The notes: a model not told the origin generated them from the sequence alone. Positions 6,353 to 13,783 are shown, numbered from the stretch's first letter. The stretch: DNA of 18,396 bases from Fimbriimonadaceae bacterium (GCA_020849075.1 JADLGZ010000034.1:1-18396), one strand, 5' to 3'. Made by a program: numbers and translations.

Positions 6353-6986
6353 CCGCACTCAAGGCGCCTGTCAACGGTGTCATCCGGCGGTAGATTTGGT
6401 TCTGGCTCGTGGCATGCAGGTCGGTCCAAGTCACGCAAGCACTCTCGAGATGCCGGAAATGGACCGTGCCGGCCATATAGAGTGGGTCGGAGGGGGCTCG
6501 GAGGTAGTTCTGTCCCATGACGGGCTGCCCGTATCCCCCGTCGGCAAAGAGAGCCGTGCCCGAGGGATTGGCGATAACCGAAAGTGAAGCGGGAGGCTTG
6601 TTTGCCCAATAATCACCACCGACGTAGGTAGCATTGTAGCTGTAGCCCGTGTAGAGGCGGCCCCACGTTCGACCTTTGAAGGATGGGCAACGCCAAAGTC
6701 GATTTTCCTTGCAATACGGGAAGAGAAGACCGGGCTGGGTGCCGTCTGTAAAGTCCCAGGCAACTTCCGAGCTTCCCGATGGGTAGTACGACGGGACGAC
6801 ATGGTCATCACAATCGGAGGCGTACAGTGCCCATGCTTGTCCAAGCTGTCGAAGCTGGGAAAGGCATGCCGTGCGCTGTGCTGAACTTCGCGCCTGGGCG
6901 AAAGTGGGCAGCAAAACTGCTGCCAAGGTGGTGATGACGCTGATCACCACCAGGAGCTCGATTAACGTGAATCCGCGTCGTTCCAT
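6327..6986 (-). CDS. Type II/IV pseudopilin (prepilin N-terminal cleavage motif, DUF1559-like), first gene of the B12-riboswitch operon
   Basis: A 219-residue protein starting MERRGFTLIELLVVISVITT. This is the prepilin peptidase site (G|F, with Glu at +5) followed by the hydrophobic assembly helix. Then come AQARSSAQRTACLSQLRQLG and ALYASDCDDHVVP, typical of the H-X9-DG/DUF1559 pseudopilins abundant in Armatimonadota and Planctomycetes. A Cys pair (C-x5-RLWRCP) lies mid-protein. VHFRHLESACVTWTDLHA near the end matches the usual RH..G.NV.F.DGHA block. I chose ATG 6986 because the prepilin leader then has the usual short basic form; TTG 7007 would add seven residues. GGGGGAG lies just upstream, inside a hairpin next to a cobalamin riboswitch. 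It probably helps export or display the two downstream products. Confidence 0.9.
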   Translation of the reverse strand: MERRGFTLIELLVVISVITTLAAVLLPTFAQARSSAQRTACLSQLRQLGQAWALYASDCDDHVVPSYYPSGSSEVAWDFTDGTQPGLLFPYCKENRLWRCPSFKGRTWGRLYTGYSYNATYVGGDYWANKPPASLSVIANPSGTALFADGGYGQPVMGQNYLRAPSDPLYMAGTVHFRHLESACVTWTDLHATSQNQIYRRMTPLTGALSADDTLYDLQ

Positions 6987-6989
6987 AAT

Positions 6990-7004
6990 CTCCCCCACGG
7001 AGAG
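6990..7004 (-). promoter_or_regulatory. Shine-Dalgarno-sequestering hairpin between riboswitch and pseudopilin ATG
   Basis: On the minus strand CTCTCC-GTG-GGGGAG forms a 6-bp stem that buries the Shine-Dalgarno of the ATG at 6986. An upstream TCCCAC could pair with the same G-run instead. Together with the aptamer this suggests control of translation initiation. Seen by hand-folding only. Confidence 0.5.
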
Positions 7005-7019
7005 CAAGCAAGGGGTGGG

Positions 7020-7165
7020 AAGACGCTAGACTTCCGCTCATGCTCGTGAGCTCCGCGACAAACTTCGGAGGGCATTCGGACTCGCGAGATCGCATTACCG
7101 TTGCGGCACAGTGCCGGAATCTCACCGGACTTTCCCCAAGATGCTCGAGCCACGATAGCCCGAGC
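7020..7165 (-). promoter_or_regulatory. Cobalamin (B12) riboswitch
   Basis: On the minus strand GGGGAAAGTCCGGTGAGATT (7137-7118), then CCGGCACTGTGCCGCAACGG and TAA, match the cobalamin-aptamer core (consensus GGGAA..GGTG..A.TCC..CnG..CCGCnAC.GTAA). About 15 nt later GAGTCCGAATGCCC (7083-7070) matches the B12-box segment. A 3' hairpin GCTCA/TGAGC follows, suitable for the kissing-loop arm. It ends some 35 nt before the pseudopilin ATG at 6986. Adenosyl- or methylcobalamin binding would normally switch off the downstream operon. The core alignment is strong; outer boundaries are approximate. Confidence 0.88.
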
Positions 7166-7178
7166 CGAAGATGAAAAA

Positions 7179-7184
7179 AGTCTA
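7179..7184 (-). promoter_or_regulatory. Possible -10 box of the riboswitch operon
   Basis: TAGACT on the minus strand would place the transcription start about 7 nt downstream, just before the aptamer. TTAACA is a possible -35 at 19 bp. Weak evidence. Confidence 0.3.
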
Positions 7185-7203
7185 CCCACTTTGTCGCAAC
7201 TTC

Positions 7204-7212
7204 TGTTAAGAT
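7204..7212 (+). promoter_or_regulatory. Possible extended -10 promoter giving a leaderless dockerin-protein mRNA
   Basis: TGT-TAAGAT is an extended -10 (TGn-TAnnnT) and ends six bases before ATG 7219. No Shine-Dalgarno is present. Transcription would start at about the A of the ATG. No convincing -35 was seen. Confidence 0.35.
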
Positions 7213-7218
7213 TTGTGC

Positions 7219-8337
7219 ATGAGGCTCATAGTCTTGTCATTGGTTGGTGTATCTGCCGTTGCTCATGGTCAGGTCGAACAGTTCTTGAACACTCCCCGAT
7301 TTGCTTGGGGTGCAGGTTCTGGCTTGCCCGCTCCTTACACGCAAGCTGATATGAATATCACCATGGAGTTCAGAGTGGTAACCACTTGGGTGCCGTATAC
7401 CTCCACGGGTGGTCTGCAGGAAGTTGTTTTGACCAAAGCGCCAGGGAGTGCCAACTTCAATATTCCTATTAGCTCGATAACAACCCTTTTCACGTCGAGT
7501 CAGCCGATTGTTTGGTCAAGTGCCGTTTCGGGACAGCAGGTGACTTGGACCACCAATCAAGTGTTTTCCCAGCCCGGCGGTTACGTGATCTCCGGTAGCT
7601 TCGATAATGGTGGAACGCCGGTCTCTGTGAACCTTACCGTCAACAATGTTGCCGTCACGGGGTCGTTAAGATCCAACTTTGCCGGTTCACCGCCAGCCAT
7701 GATCACCACCTTGGGGCGCGTGGCGAACGTACGAGGTACGCATACCGGAGGAGATGCGGTGAACTTCATTGATATGGACACGGGTACGGCGAGCGGAACC
7801 GTGGCAGGGCTGCCGGTCAACGATGTGAAAGTTCACTTTCGCAATATCCAGCACATCAATCACCCCCCAATGCCCTACAGGCTGAATTGCACCGCGAACC
7901 TTGGTGATGTCGCCAATAACGGCCCATATACTGCGAAGATTGATATCCTGCCTGCGTCGGGTCCCGGCCCCGTCGAATGGAGTTGGACTGGGCCAATCAC
8001 ACAGTCAACAGCTTTTGACTTGTCTGTCTTCGGGTTTGACCCCGTGCCGATCGCGGCAGCCGCGAACCGTAGAGTCCGGATTCGTGTAGGCTCGCACCTT
8101 TCGCAGACTCTCCCGATAACTTTGTGGGAGAACCCGGCAGTTGTGGGATTCAATCTCATCAACGGCGATGTGGATGGCTCGGAAGAAGTGGATGCGGCCG
8201 ATATTGACGCTACGATTCTGTACTTTGGAACGGACGGCTTCGGTCTTCCGGTACATCCTGACGTGGACAATAGTGGGGAAGTGGACGCGTCCGACATTGA
8301 CATCGTCATTGCAAATTTCGGTCAGACGGGAAGCTAA
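7219..8337 (+). CDS. Secreted protein with C-terminal dockerin-type repeats
   Basis: A 372-residue exported protein with a signal peptide (MRLIVLSLVGVSAVAHGQ). A long beta-rich, Gly/Ser/Thr-rich body of unrecognised fold follows. The last 58 or so residues hold two calcium-loop repeats, GDVDGSEEVDAADIDATILY and DVDNSGEVDASDIDIVIANF, separated by a linker: a dockerin type I-like pair with Asp at the loop positions. Such ends are common in Armatimonadota and Planctomycetes secreted proteins outside cellulosomes and may serve as a sorting or interaction tag. ATG 7219 is preferred over TTG 7213 because it starts the signal peptide. The gene diverges from the B12-riboswitch operon. Its TAA overlaps the lepB TAG on the other strand (ctaa, 8334-8337). 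Confidence 0.85.
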   Translation: MRLIVLSLVGVSAVAHGQVEQFLNTPRFAWGAGSGLPAPYTQADMNITMEFRVVTTWVPYTSTGGLQEVVLTKAPGSANFNIPISSITTLFTSSQPIVWSSAVSGQQVTWTTNQVFSQPGGYVISGSFDNGGTPVSVNLTVNNVAVTGSLRSNFAGSPPAMITTLGRVANVRGTHTGGDAVNFIDMDTGTASGTVAGLPVNDVKVHFRNIQHINHPPMPYRLNCTANLGDVANNGPYTAKIDILPASGPGPVEWSWTGPITQSTAFDLSVFGFDPVPIAAAANRRVRIRVGSHLSQTLPITLWENPAVVGFNLINGDVDGSEEVDAADIDATILYFGTDGFGLPVHPDVDNSGEVDASDIDIVIANFGQTGS

Positions 8338-9191
8338 CGCGGCATCGTGCCAATTCGGCTGAACGGCATGAAGACGAAGATTGGCTTCGCAATGATGCTT
8401 CTCCGAGGAACGAGGCCCCAGAAGCGGCCGTCATCGGAAGCATTCCGGTTGTCCCCCATCATTAGGTAGAGGCCGGCTGGAATTGGAGTCGCTGGAAGCT
8501 TCGCCAAATAGGCTTGGCGGGCGAGGTCGTTGGGGTCTTCGAGGTACTCGTTCACGGACATCTGGGTGTTGATGCCTCCATCAGGAAAGATTACGCATGG
8601 AATGATGCGGCCCTTGTCATTAACAAGCTTGAAATCCACCCGCGATTGTCCCAGCTTCACATAAGGCTCATCAACGAGCTTGCCATTACGGTAGAGATTT
8701 CCAGATCGAATCTCAATGACTTGCCCAGGGGTGCCTACGCATCGCTTGACGTAGTCCTGAAGTTTGGTAGGGCTTTGCCTCAGGGCTCGAACGGGGGGCC
8801 TAAAGACAACGATATCGCCTGCAACAGGATCGGAGCCCCGGTAGGTGAACTTATTTGCGACAATGAAATCTCCCGTCATGAGCGTGGTCTCCATGGACTG
8901 GGACGGGATATTGAAGGTCTGGACAGCAAAGGGACGAATCAGGAGAAATACGATAACGCCTGCGTAGACAATGGCGTCGCAGAATTCGTTGAGGAACTTG
9001 ACGACCCGGAAGCCCCCGTAGCGCTGGTGCTGCGGTGTTCCCATCAACTTTGGGAATACGGCCATACGAATGACCGTGCAAACTGCAACAAGGAGAAGTA
9101 TATGGCTGAGCGGTGTCCTAGCCAGCCAGTCCACCGTCTCCATAACCTTGCTAGGTTGCTGGGCTAGGAATAGGCTCGGGTCGAAGAACAT
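8334..9191 (-). CDS. lepB: Signal peptidase I
   Basis: SPase I removes Sec/Tat signal peptides at the outer face of the inner membrane. Hydrophobic segments lie near residues 28-45 and 70-87. The catalytic serine is in FNIPSQSMETTL (Ser99) and the general-base lysine in DYVKRCVGTPG (Lys149). The closing box MGDNRNASDDGRFWG is present. At 285 residues it has a normal length. Its ATG overlaps the rplS TAA (TAATG), so it is co-transcribed in the trmD-rplS-lepB order common in bacteria. It would process the several signal-peptide proteins in this window. The stop is shared with the convergent dockerin gene; no terminator is seen. Confidence 0.96.
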   Translation of the reverse strand: MFFDPSLFLAQQPSKVMETVDWLARTPLSHILLLVAVCTVIRMAVFPKLMGTPQHQRYGGFRVVKFLNEFCDAIVYAGVIVFLLIRPFAVQTFNIPSQSMETTLMTGDFIVANKFTYRGSDPVAGDIVVFRPPVRALRQSPTKLQDYVKRCVGTPGQVIEIRSGNLYRNGKLVDEPYVKLGQSRVDFKLVNDKGRIIPCVIFPDGGINTQMSVNEYLEDPNDLARQAYLAKLPATPIPAGLYLMMGDNRNASDDGRFWGLVPRRSIIAKPIFVFMPFSRIGTMPR

Positions 9192-9544
9192 TATGAGCGA
9201 CGTTCTTTGATTCTGGCCGCCTTTCCTACAAGATCACGTAGGTAGTACAGCTTGGCTCGGCGAACCTTACCATGTCGAACAACCTCAATCTTGTCAATAT
9301 TGGGCGAATGAAGAGGGAAGCTGCGCTCCACGCCAACACCGTTGCTCATCTTTCGAACCACGATGCTTTCTGAAATGCCACCATTTCGGCATGCGATGAT
9401 TAGGCCCTCAAAGAGCTGGATACGGAACTTGTCGCCTTCACGGACTTTCTGGTGAACCTTCACGGTATCGCCGGGACGAAACTCGGGTAGGCCTTCTTTC
9501 ATGTGGCTCTCGGCCACACTCTTTAAAATCGCGTGCTTGTTCAT
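9191..9544 (-). CDS. rplS: 50S ribosomal protein L19
   Basis: L19 sits at the 30S-50S interface. The 117-residue sequence starts MNKHAILKSVAE and carries FRPGDTVKVHQKVREGDKFR, FEGLIIACRNGG, ERSFPLHSPNIDKIEVVRHG and KLYYLRDLVGKAARIKE, all family hallmarks. The frame is open 13 codons further upstream, but ATG 9544 matches the family start and has AGGA six bases before it. A small GC hairpin sits just above that Shine-Dalgarno. It follows trmD after 39 bp and overlaps lepB by one base. Confidence 0.97.
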   Translation of the reverse strand: MNKHAILKSVAESHMKEGLPEFRPGDTVKVHQKVREGDKFRIQLFEGLIIACRNGGISESIVVRKMSNGVGVERSFPLHSPNIDKIEVVRHGKVRRAKLYYLRDLVGKAARIKERRS

Positions 9545-9555
9545 ACTGAATCCTA

Positions 9556-9573
9556 CGCCGAGGGCATCCGGCG
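9556..9573 (-). promoter_or_regulatory. Hairpin in the trmD-rplS gap
   Basis: CGCCG (9573-9569) pairs with CGGCG (9560-9556) around an 8-nt loop, ending one base from the rplS Shine-Dalgarno. It could damp or protect translation of L19. The stem is short, so it may be chance. Confidence 0.3.
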
Positions 9574-9583
9574 CGAAAATCAA

Positions 9584-10291
9584 TTATAGCAGATCAAGAT
9601 CGCTCTCATCTAGCTGGGCTGTGGCGAATAGGTCTGGTCGGCGCTCACGGGTCATTCGCAGGCTAACCTGCCTACGCCATTTTGCAATTTCTGCATGATT
9701 TCCTGATCGGAGGACTTCGGGAGGGGTTCTTCCTTCCCAATCCCAAGGGCGGGTGTATTGGGGGTAGCTCAGGAGTCCATCGCTATGTGAATCTGACTCC
9801 AGGCTCTCAGCATCGCCAAGCGCCCCCGACAGCAGGCGAGTGACTGAGTCCGCGATGATTAGGGCGGGAAGTTCTCCGCCGGTGAGCACATAGTCACCAA
9901 CGCTGATCGTCACTGCGCCGTACTTCTCGTGAACGCGATTGTCAATTCCCTCATAGTGGCCGCAGACCAGAATCAGGCTTTCTTCGGAGGCAAGGGCCTT
10001 CGCGAGTGATTGCGTAAGTCTTTGACCCCAAGGTTCAAAAATGATGACCTTGCTGGAAGGCTTCCTGACCGAATCGATGGCCGCAGAGACGACATCCGGC
10101 CGCATGACCATGCCCGGTCCGCCGCCGAACGGCGAATCGTCCACTGTATGATGAGCATCGGTCGCAAAGTCACGCGGATTAACCGCGGCAAACTGAACGA
10201 GGCCAGCTCCTTCGGCCCGGGCTAGAATGCTGTGACGGGCCGCTGGCAACACCATCTCTGGAAACAGAGTGATGAAGGTAATCGAAAGCAC
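9584..10291 (-). CDS. trmD: tRNA (guanine-N1)-methyltransferase
   Basis: TrmD methylates G37 of tRNAs reading CNN codons, using SAM bound in a trefoil-knot (SPOUT) fold. The 235-residue protein shows MLSITFITLFPEM, HHTVDDSPFGGGPGMVM, PWGQRLTQSLA, the knot motifs CGHYEGIDNRV and ISVGDYVLTGGELPAL, then LSYPQYTRP and PEVLRSGNHAEIAKWRR. The start codon is GTG at 10291, ten bases after the stop of the caspase-like gene. The usual upstream partners rpsP and rimM are absent here and replaced by envelope-protein genes. Confidence 0.97.
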   Translation of the reverse strand: MLSITFITLFPEMVLPAARHSILARAEGAGLVQFAAVNPRDFATDAHHTVDDSPFGGGPGMVMRPDVVSAAIDSVRKPSSKVIIFEPWGQRLTQSLAKALASEESLILVCGHYEGIDNRVHEKYGAVTISVGDYVLTGGELPALIIADSVTRLLSGALGDAESLESDSHSDGLLSYPQYTRPWDWEGRTPPEVLRSGNHAEIAKWRRQVSLRMTRERRPDLFATAQLDESDLDLL

Positions 10292-10301
10292 GAGCCGGAG
10301 C

Positions 10302-11621
10302 CTAGAAGCGCTCGTCTTCCTTCATATTGACGATGACCGGCAATGTCATGGTTTGCACACTACCTGCGCCTGACTCACCACCACGACCACCGCGCATCCA
10401 ATTGAAGACGCGCCAACCAAACTCCATGATGGGCACTTGATTAGAGCGAAACTCACTCATGACGCCAGCAATGGCATCCGTGAACAAGCCAACCTGGCCA
10501 CCAGCACGAACAATACCATTCACATTTTGGTTTGGCAGGGTCGCCTGAGTTTGGGCAATAGCTCCCACCATCGGGGTTTCCATACCGAAGTATCGTCCCG
10601 CTACGGTTGGCCGATTAGCCTGAAAGAACGCGAAAATCTTACAACCCTTGGCCATAAACAACTTGTAAAGATCGCTCTTCGCAAGCATGGTAGAGCTTTC
10701 CGTAAGGACCGAGGAGTCAATACCCGTCATGTAATCTTTACCGTCAAGATTGACGCCGGCCCCCGAGAAGTAGATGAAGACGGTTGCCCCCACTTCTACC
10801 CGATCTGCCAGCGCTTGGGCAGAAGCTCGCATCTGCGAAGCGGTTGCGTTCTGAACAATATCAATATTGTCTTCCCGATAACCGCAGAAGCTGACAAGCT
10901 TCTCGCGCAGTAACAGTGCATCGCTTGCAGCAAAAGGAACTTTCAGGTTCTCAAGGCGTCCTTCCGAGTTTCCAATGAGAAGGGCGTACTTGTCCATTCG
11001 AAGCGCAGTCGGCGCGACCACCGTTCCCTGATTGTTTCCTGCGGCGGTTTGCGCTCCTGCTTCTGTCGCGCCCGTCGGGCCGCCGCCAAGCTGAGCGATC
11101 GCTGCGCGATCCTCCGGCGTGAGCAGATCTGGATCAATCTTCCAGGTCAACTTATCCTGATTGGTTGAGAAGCTGTCCTCAAGGCTACGCTGCTTCCCGA
11201 CCTCTCGGAGATTCGCATAGGCCTGGGCGAGATAGTAGTAAGTCTCGCGGCTATGCTGCTCCTTAGCGATGAGTGCCTCCCACTCACTGGCAACTTGACG
11301 CAAGAGAGCGGTCCGTGTTGCATCATTCTGCATGGCGGAGGCCGCCTTGAAGCCGCAATAGGCTGCGGCAAAATTGGCCGAGTAGGGAGAGCCATTTCGC
11401 CATACGCGTTGCTCAGTCGCGGGGCCAGGCAGTCGAGTTGGTGACGACTGGTCGTTCGCCCGAAGGGCCACAGCACGCAGAAAGTCAGCTCTTGCCTCAG
11501 CCCAAAGGCCATCCTTCACATTCTTGATTCCCGCCTCGTAGGCATCAGACCAAGCCTGCGCGAAGGATAGGGCTGTCGCGGCGAGCGCGAGCAATACAAA
11601 GATCGTCCTTGAAAACTTCAT
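10302..11621 (-). CDS. Exported caspase-fold (C14-like) protein with catalytic Cys and His replaced
   Basis: A 439-residue protein with a signal peptide (MKFSRTIFVLLALAATALSF, cleavage near AQA|W). An alpha-helical, TPR-like N-terminal part (about 24-145) and a Gly/Ala/Thr linker (178-205) follow. A caspase p20-like domain starts at KYALLIGNSEGRLENLKVPF (211-230) with AASDALLLREKLVSFCGY and TVFIYFSGAG. Active members read YFSGHG and DAC(R); here the motifs are YFSGAG (Ala288 for His) and FFQANR (Asn336 for Cys). It should not be a protease and may be a scaffold. It is 13 bp downstream of the barrel gene and 10 bp upstream of trmD, so it is probably part of one transcript. Fold call is by motif. 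Confidence 0.8.
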   Translation of the reverse strand: MKFSRTIFVLLALAATALSFAQAWSDAYEAGIKNVKDGLWAEARADFLRAVALRANDQSSPTRLPGPATEQRVWRNGSPYSANFAAAYCGFKAASAMQNDATRTALLRQVASEWEALIAKEQHSRETYYYLAQAYANLREVGKQRSLEDSFSTNQDKLTWKIDPDLLTPEDRAAIAQLGGGPTGATEAGAQTAAGNNQGTVVAPTALRMDKYALLIGNSEGRLENLKVPFAASDALLLREKLVSFCGYREDNIDIVQNATASQMRASAQALADRVEVGATVFIYFSGAGVNLDGKDYMTGIDSSVLTESSTMLAKSDLYKLFMAKGCKIFAFFQANRPTVAGRYFGMETPMVGAIAQTQATLPNQNVNGIVRAGGQVGLFTDAIAGVMSEFRSNQVPIMEFGWRVFNWMRGGRGGESGAGSVQTMTLPVIVNMKEDERF

Positions 11622-11634
11622 TAGTGCTAATTGC

Positions 11635-12795
11635 TTACTTGAATCGGTAGCTCATCATAAGGGACATGTCCGTTCCACCACGAGAGTTGGAGCCGAAGTC
11701 CACATCAATTCCGAAATTCTGTTGGTCAGGATTGTAGCCGAAACCGAAGGTGAAGGCGCTGAAGGAACTGAATCCATCTCCGCCCTTTCCGATGTTGCGG
11801 AATCCCATGCGAATGGGTACGTATGCCCCCCTCAAGCGGTAGTTATACTCTGCGCCAACGCCGAGGCCAATTTGGCTACTGTCTCGATTTACGAGGGCGG
11901 TGTTGCTACCTCCAAAGTACCAATCCAGTTGACCGCCGAGGAGAATAAAGTCATCCGAGCGCTTTGCCGTTTGCATGCGCTTGGCAACAGCAAAGCTGGC
12001 CTTGCCTGGGATCCTCTTGTAGTAATCCTTGACTTCGCTTCCTCCGCTGAGGGCGATTGGTGATCTCACGCTGAGGCCATAGCTAAAGTCCGCATTCGGA
12101 TTGAACTGTAGGCCTGCCACCACGCCAATCCCGCTTTGGGTTCCGGAATTTGAGAGGGATACATTAGCGAGGAATGTGTCGTCTCCCGTGTCATTTGGCG
12201 TGCTGTTGTTGTCAAAGAGTTGATACTGTTGCCAATCTCGCGTGTTGTGCGAGGCGAACACGATCCCGACGCCAAATGACCGCGTATAGTCTCGGGTGGC
12301 TTGCCCCCAAGAGACAGTAAACAGATCCGTCTTAAGCCGAAGCTCTTCCTGGTAGTTGTTTAGGATGGTTCCGCCATCAAGCAAGCCGGTCCCCGTTACC
12401 TGATCTTTGATGAAGCCGGCTACGCTGTAGTTGAGGCCAATCGCGGCATTACCTCGAAGCGGGCGGATGAGTCCGACTTGGGTAACGCTCCTATTGCCGG
12501 AGACTCCGTCCGTTGACACATCAGGATTCAGGTAGTTCCGCGACCATTTTGACTTTGACCCCGTCAAATTGCGTAGCGTGACCGAAAAAGCTGCCCGATT
12601 GGCGTACCCCAACCCAGCCGGGTTGTTGACCGTAGAGGCGGGATTGGAGGAGGTTGCGCCAATGCCGCTCCCAAGACCAAGGTTGCGGCCCGTAGCCTCG
12701 AAGGCCGTGAGCAGGTCGGGTACTTGGGCTTGAATGACCCCAACAACCGAGAGACAGAAAGCGCAAGCAAAGATGCGAACTGATTTGAACTCCAT
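11635..12795 (-). CDS. Outer-membrane beta-barrel protein, FadL/PorV-like
   Basis: A 386-residue exported protein with a signal peptide ending VGVIQAQ. The SSNPASTVNNPAGLGYANRA segment resembles the NPAGLA motif of FadL/OmpP1/PorV proteins. It is followed by alternating amphipathic strands with frequent aromatic residues (FGVGIVFASH, FSYGLSVRSP, FGFGYNPDQQ). The C-terminus MSLMMSYRFK closely resembles an outer-membrane barrel end (terminal strand with aromatic residue, one Lys after it). It indicates an outer membrane. Substrate is unknown; a porin or a secretion accessory role are both possible. It lies between an Ig-like secreted protein and a caspase-like protein on the same strand, with short gaps of 22 and 13 bp. 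Confidence 0.82.
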   Translation of the reverse strand: MEFKSVRIFACAFCLSVVGVIQAQVPDLLTAFEATGRNLGLGSGIGATSSNPASTVNNPAGLGYANRAAFSVTLRNLTGSKSKWSRNYLNPDVSTDGVSGNRSVTQVGLIRPLRGNAAIGLNYSVAGFIKDQVTGTGLLDGGTILNNYQEELRLKTDLFTVSWGQATRDYTRSFGVGIVFASHNTRDWQQYQLFDNNSTPNDTGDDTFLANVSLSNSGTQSGIGVVAGLQFNPNADFSYGLSVRSPIALSGGSEVKDYYKRIPGKASFAVAKRMQTAKRSDDFILLGGQLDWYFGGSNTALVNRDSSQIGLGVGAEYNYRLRGAYVPIRMGFRNIGKGGDGFSSFSAFTFGFGYNPDQQNFGIDVDFGSNSRGGTDMSLMMSYRFK

Positions 12796-12817
12796 AGATT
12801 CAGCCTTTACAATCAGG

Positions 12818-13783
12818 TTAGAGCCGGTTGATCACTACTTCTTGGGACACAGCAGGATTACCAGCCCTGTCCACAGCGGTGACTACCAACTTGAACTGAG
12901 ACGGCAACACAGCCGTCTTCCGAATCCTACCCGTCCAGACTAATGTCGTGCCGGTGTTGCTGGCCATCATTCGGGTCACGCGCTGAATCAATGTGCCGTC
13001 CATGCGCCGTGCCATCACTTGAATTGCATTTGTGCTGACGCTTCCGTTGAATTGGTCGTTAATGCGGATAACTACCGGGATCGTCGAATTCGGGCGTACA
13101 GTTGAGCCGGTTGGCGAGATGACTTGAATCGCCGGGGTAACGCGATCAAGGGTTACGTTGATGGACTTGTTGGCTTCGTTAAGAGCCTTATCCTTTACAT
13201 TGATCGAAATGGATTGAGGGCCATCGGTCTGTATGGCGGTGGTGTCCCAGGGCACGTTCACCGTGTTCGTTGAGTCCGAATTGTTAGGGATATCTTGGCC
13301 GTTCACCTGGACTTTCCAAAGGTCCACATTGCCCTCCTGAATCTCGAGGAAGATGGGGACGATGCCACGAACGAACGATCCTGTTACGGGATTACTATCC
13401 AAGAACTTGGGGTCGTTAACGTCAACGGTCAGATTGTTGATTGGCTGATCGGGGATGGTTCCCGAGGGGACCGTAACCTGAACCACCGCGTTGTACAAAC
13501 CTTCCGGCGTCGACTGGTTGAAGCTAAGATTGATCGTTCCGTTGATGCGTTGATCGCTATCTGGGTTGAAAATGTTTTGGAACGTGAATGAGATCAGCGG
13601 GTTAGCAATATTGGTCACCCGAATTTGAACTCGGTGTTGCACCGTAGCGTTTGTGATCAAGAACCGGAGGGTGCTGTTTTTACCTAAAAAGTCGTTCGGC
13701 GACGGTGACTGAATGGTGAGCGTGGCGGCCATCGAGGCGGCGGACGCGAGACCTATAAGCGTTGTAAGGCTAGTTCGAAGCAT
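12818..13783 (-). CDS. Secreted Ig-like multidomain protein
   Basis: A 321-residue exported protein with a signal peptide (MLRTSLTTLIGLASAASMAA). It appears to consist of three Ig/FN3-like beta-sandwich units of about 95 residues. Recurrent signs are TIQSPSPNDFLG at the first unit, FLDSNPVTGSFVRGIVPIFL at the second with VPWDTTAIQTDGPQSISINV, and IQVISPTGSTVRPNSTIPVV at the third, ending LVVTAVDRAGNPAVSQEVV. No enzyme motif was seen. It is the first gene of the minus-strand run to lepB. The translation signal is poor (AAGG eleven or so bases upstream of the ATG). It probably acts at the cell surface with the barrel gene next to it; the role is unknown. Confidence 0.8.
   Translation of the reverse strand: MLRTSLTTLIGLASAASMAATLTIQSPSPNDFLGKNSTLRFLITNATVQHRVQIRVTNIANPLISFTFQNIFNPDSDQRINGTINLSFNQSTPEGLYNAVVQVTVPSGTIPDQPINNLTVDVNDPKFLDSNPVTGSFVRGIVPIFLEIQEGNVDLWKVQVNGQDIPNNSDSTNTVNVPWDTTAIQTDGPQSISINVKDKALNEANKSINVTLDRVTPAIQVISPTGSTVRPNSTIPVVIRINDQFNGSVSTNAIQVMARRMDGTLIQRVTRMMASNTGTTLVWTGRIRKTAVLPSQFKLVVTAVDRAGNPAVSQEVVINRL

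Noticed and set aside
6987..7007. TTG start at 7007 for the pseudopilin
   Set aside because: It would start upstream of the Shine-Dalgarno and lengthen the prepilin leader; ATG 6986 follows GGGGGAG and gives MERRG|F.
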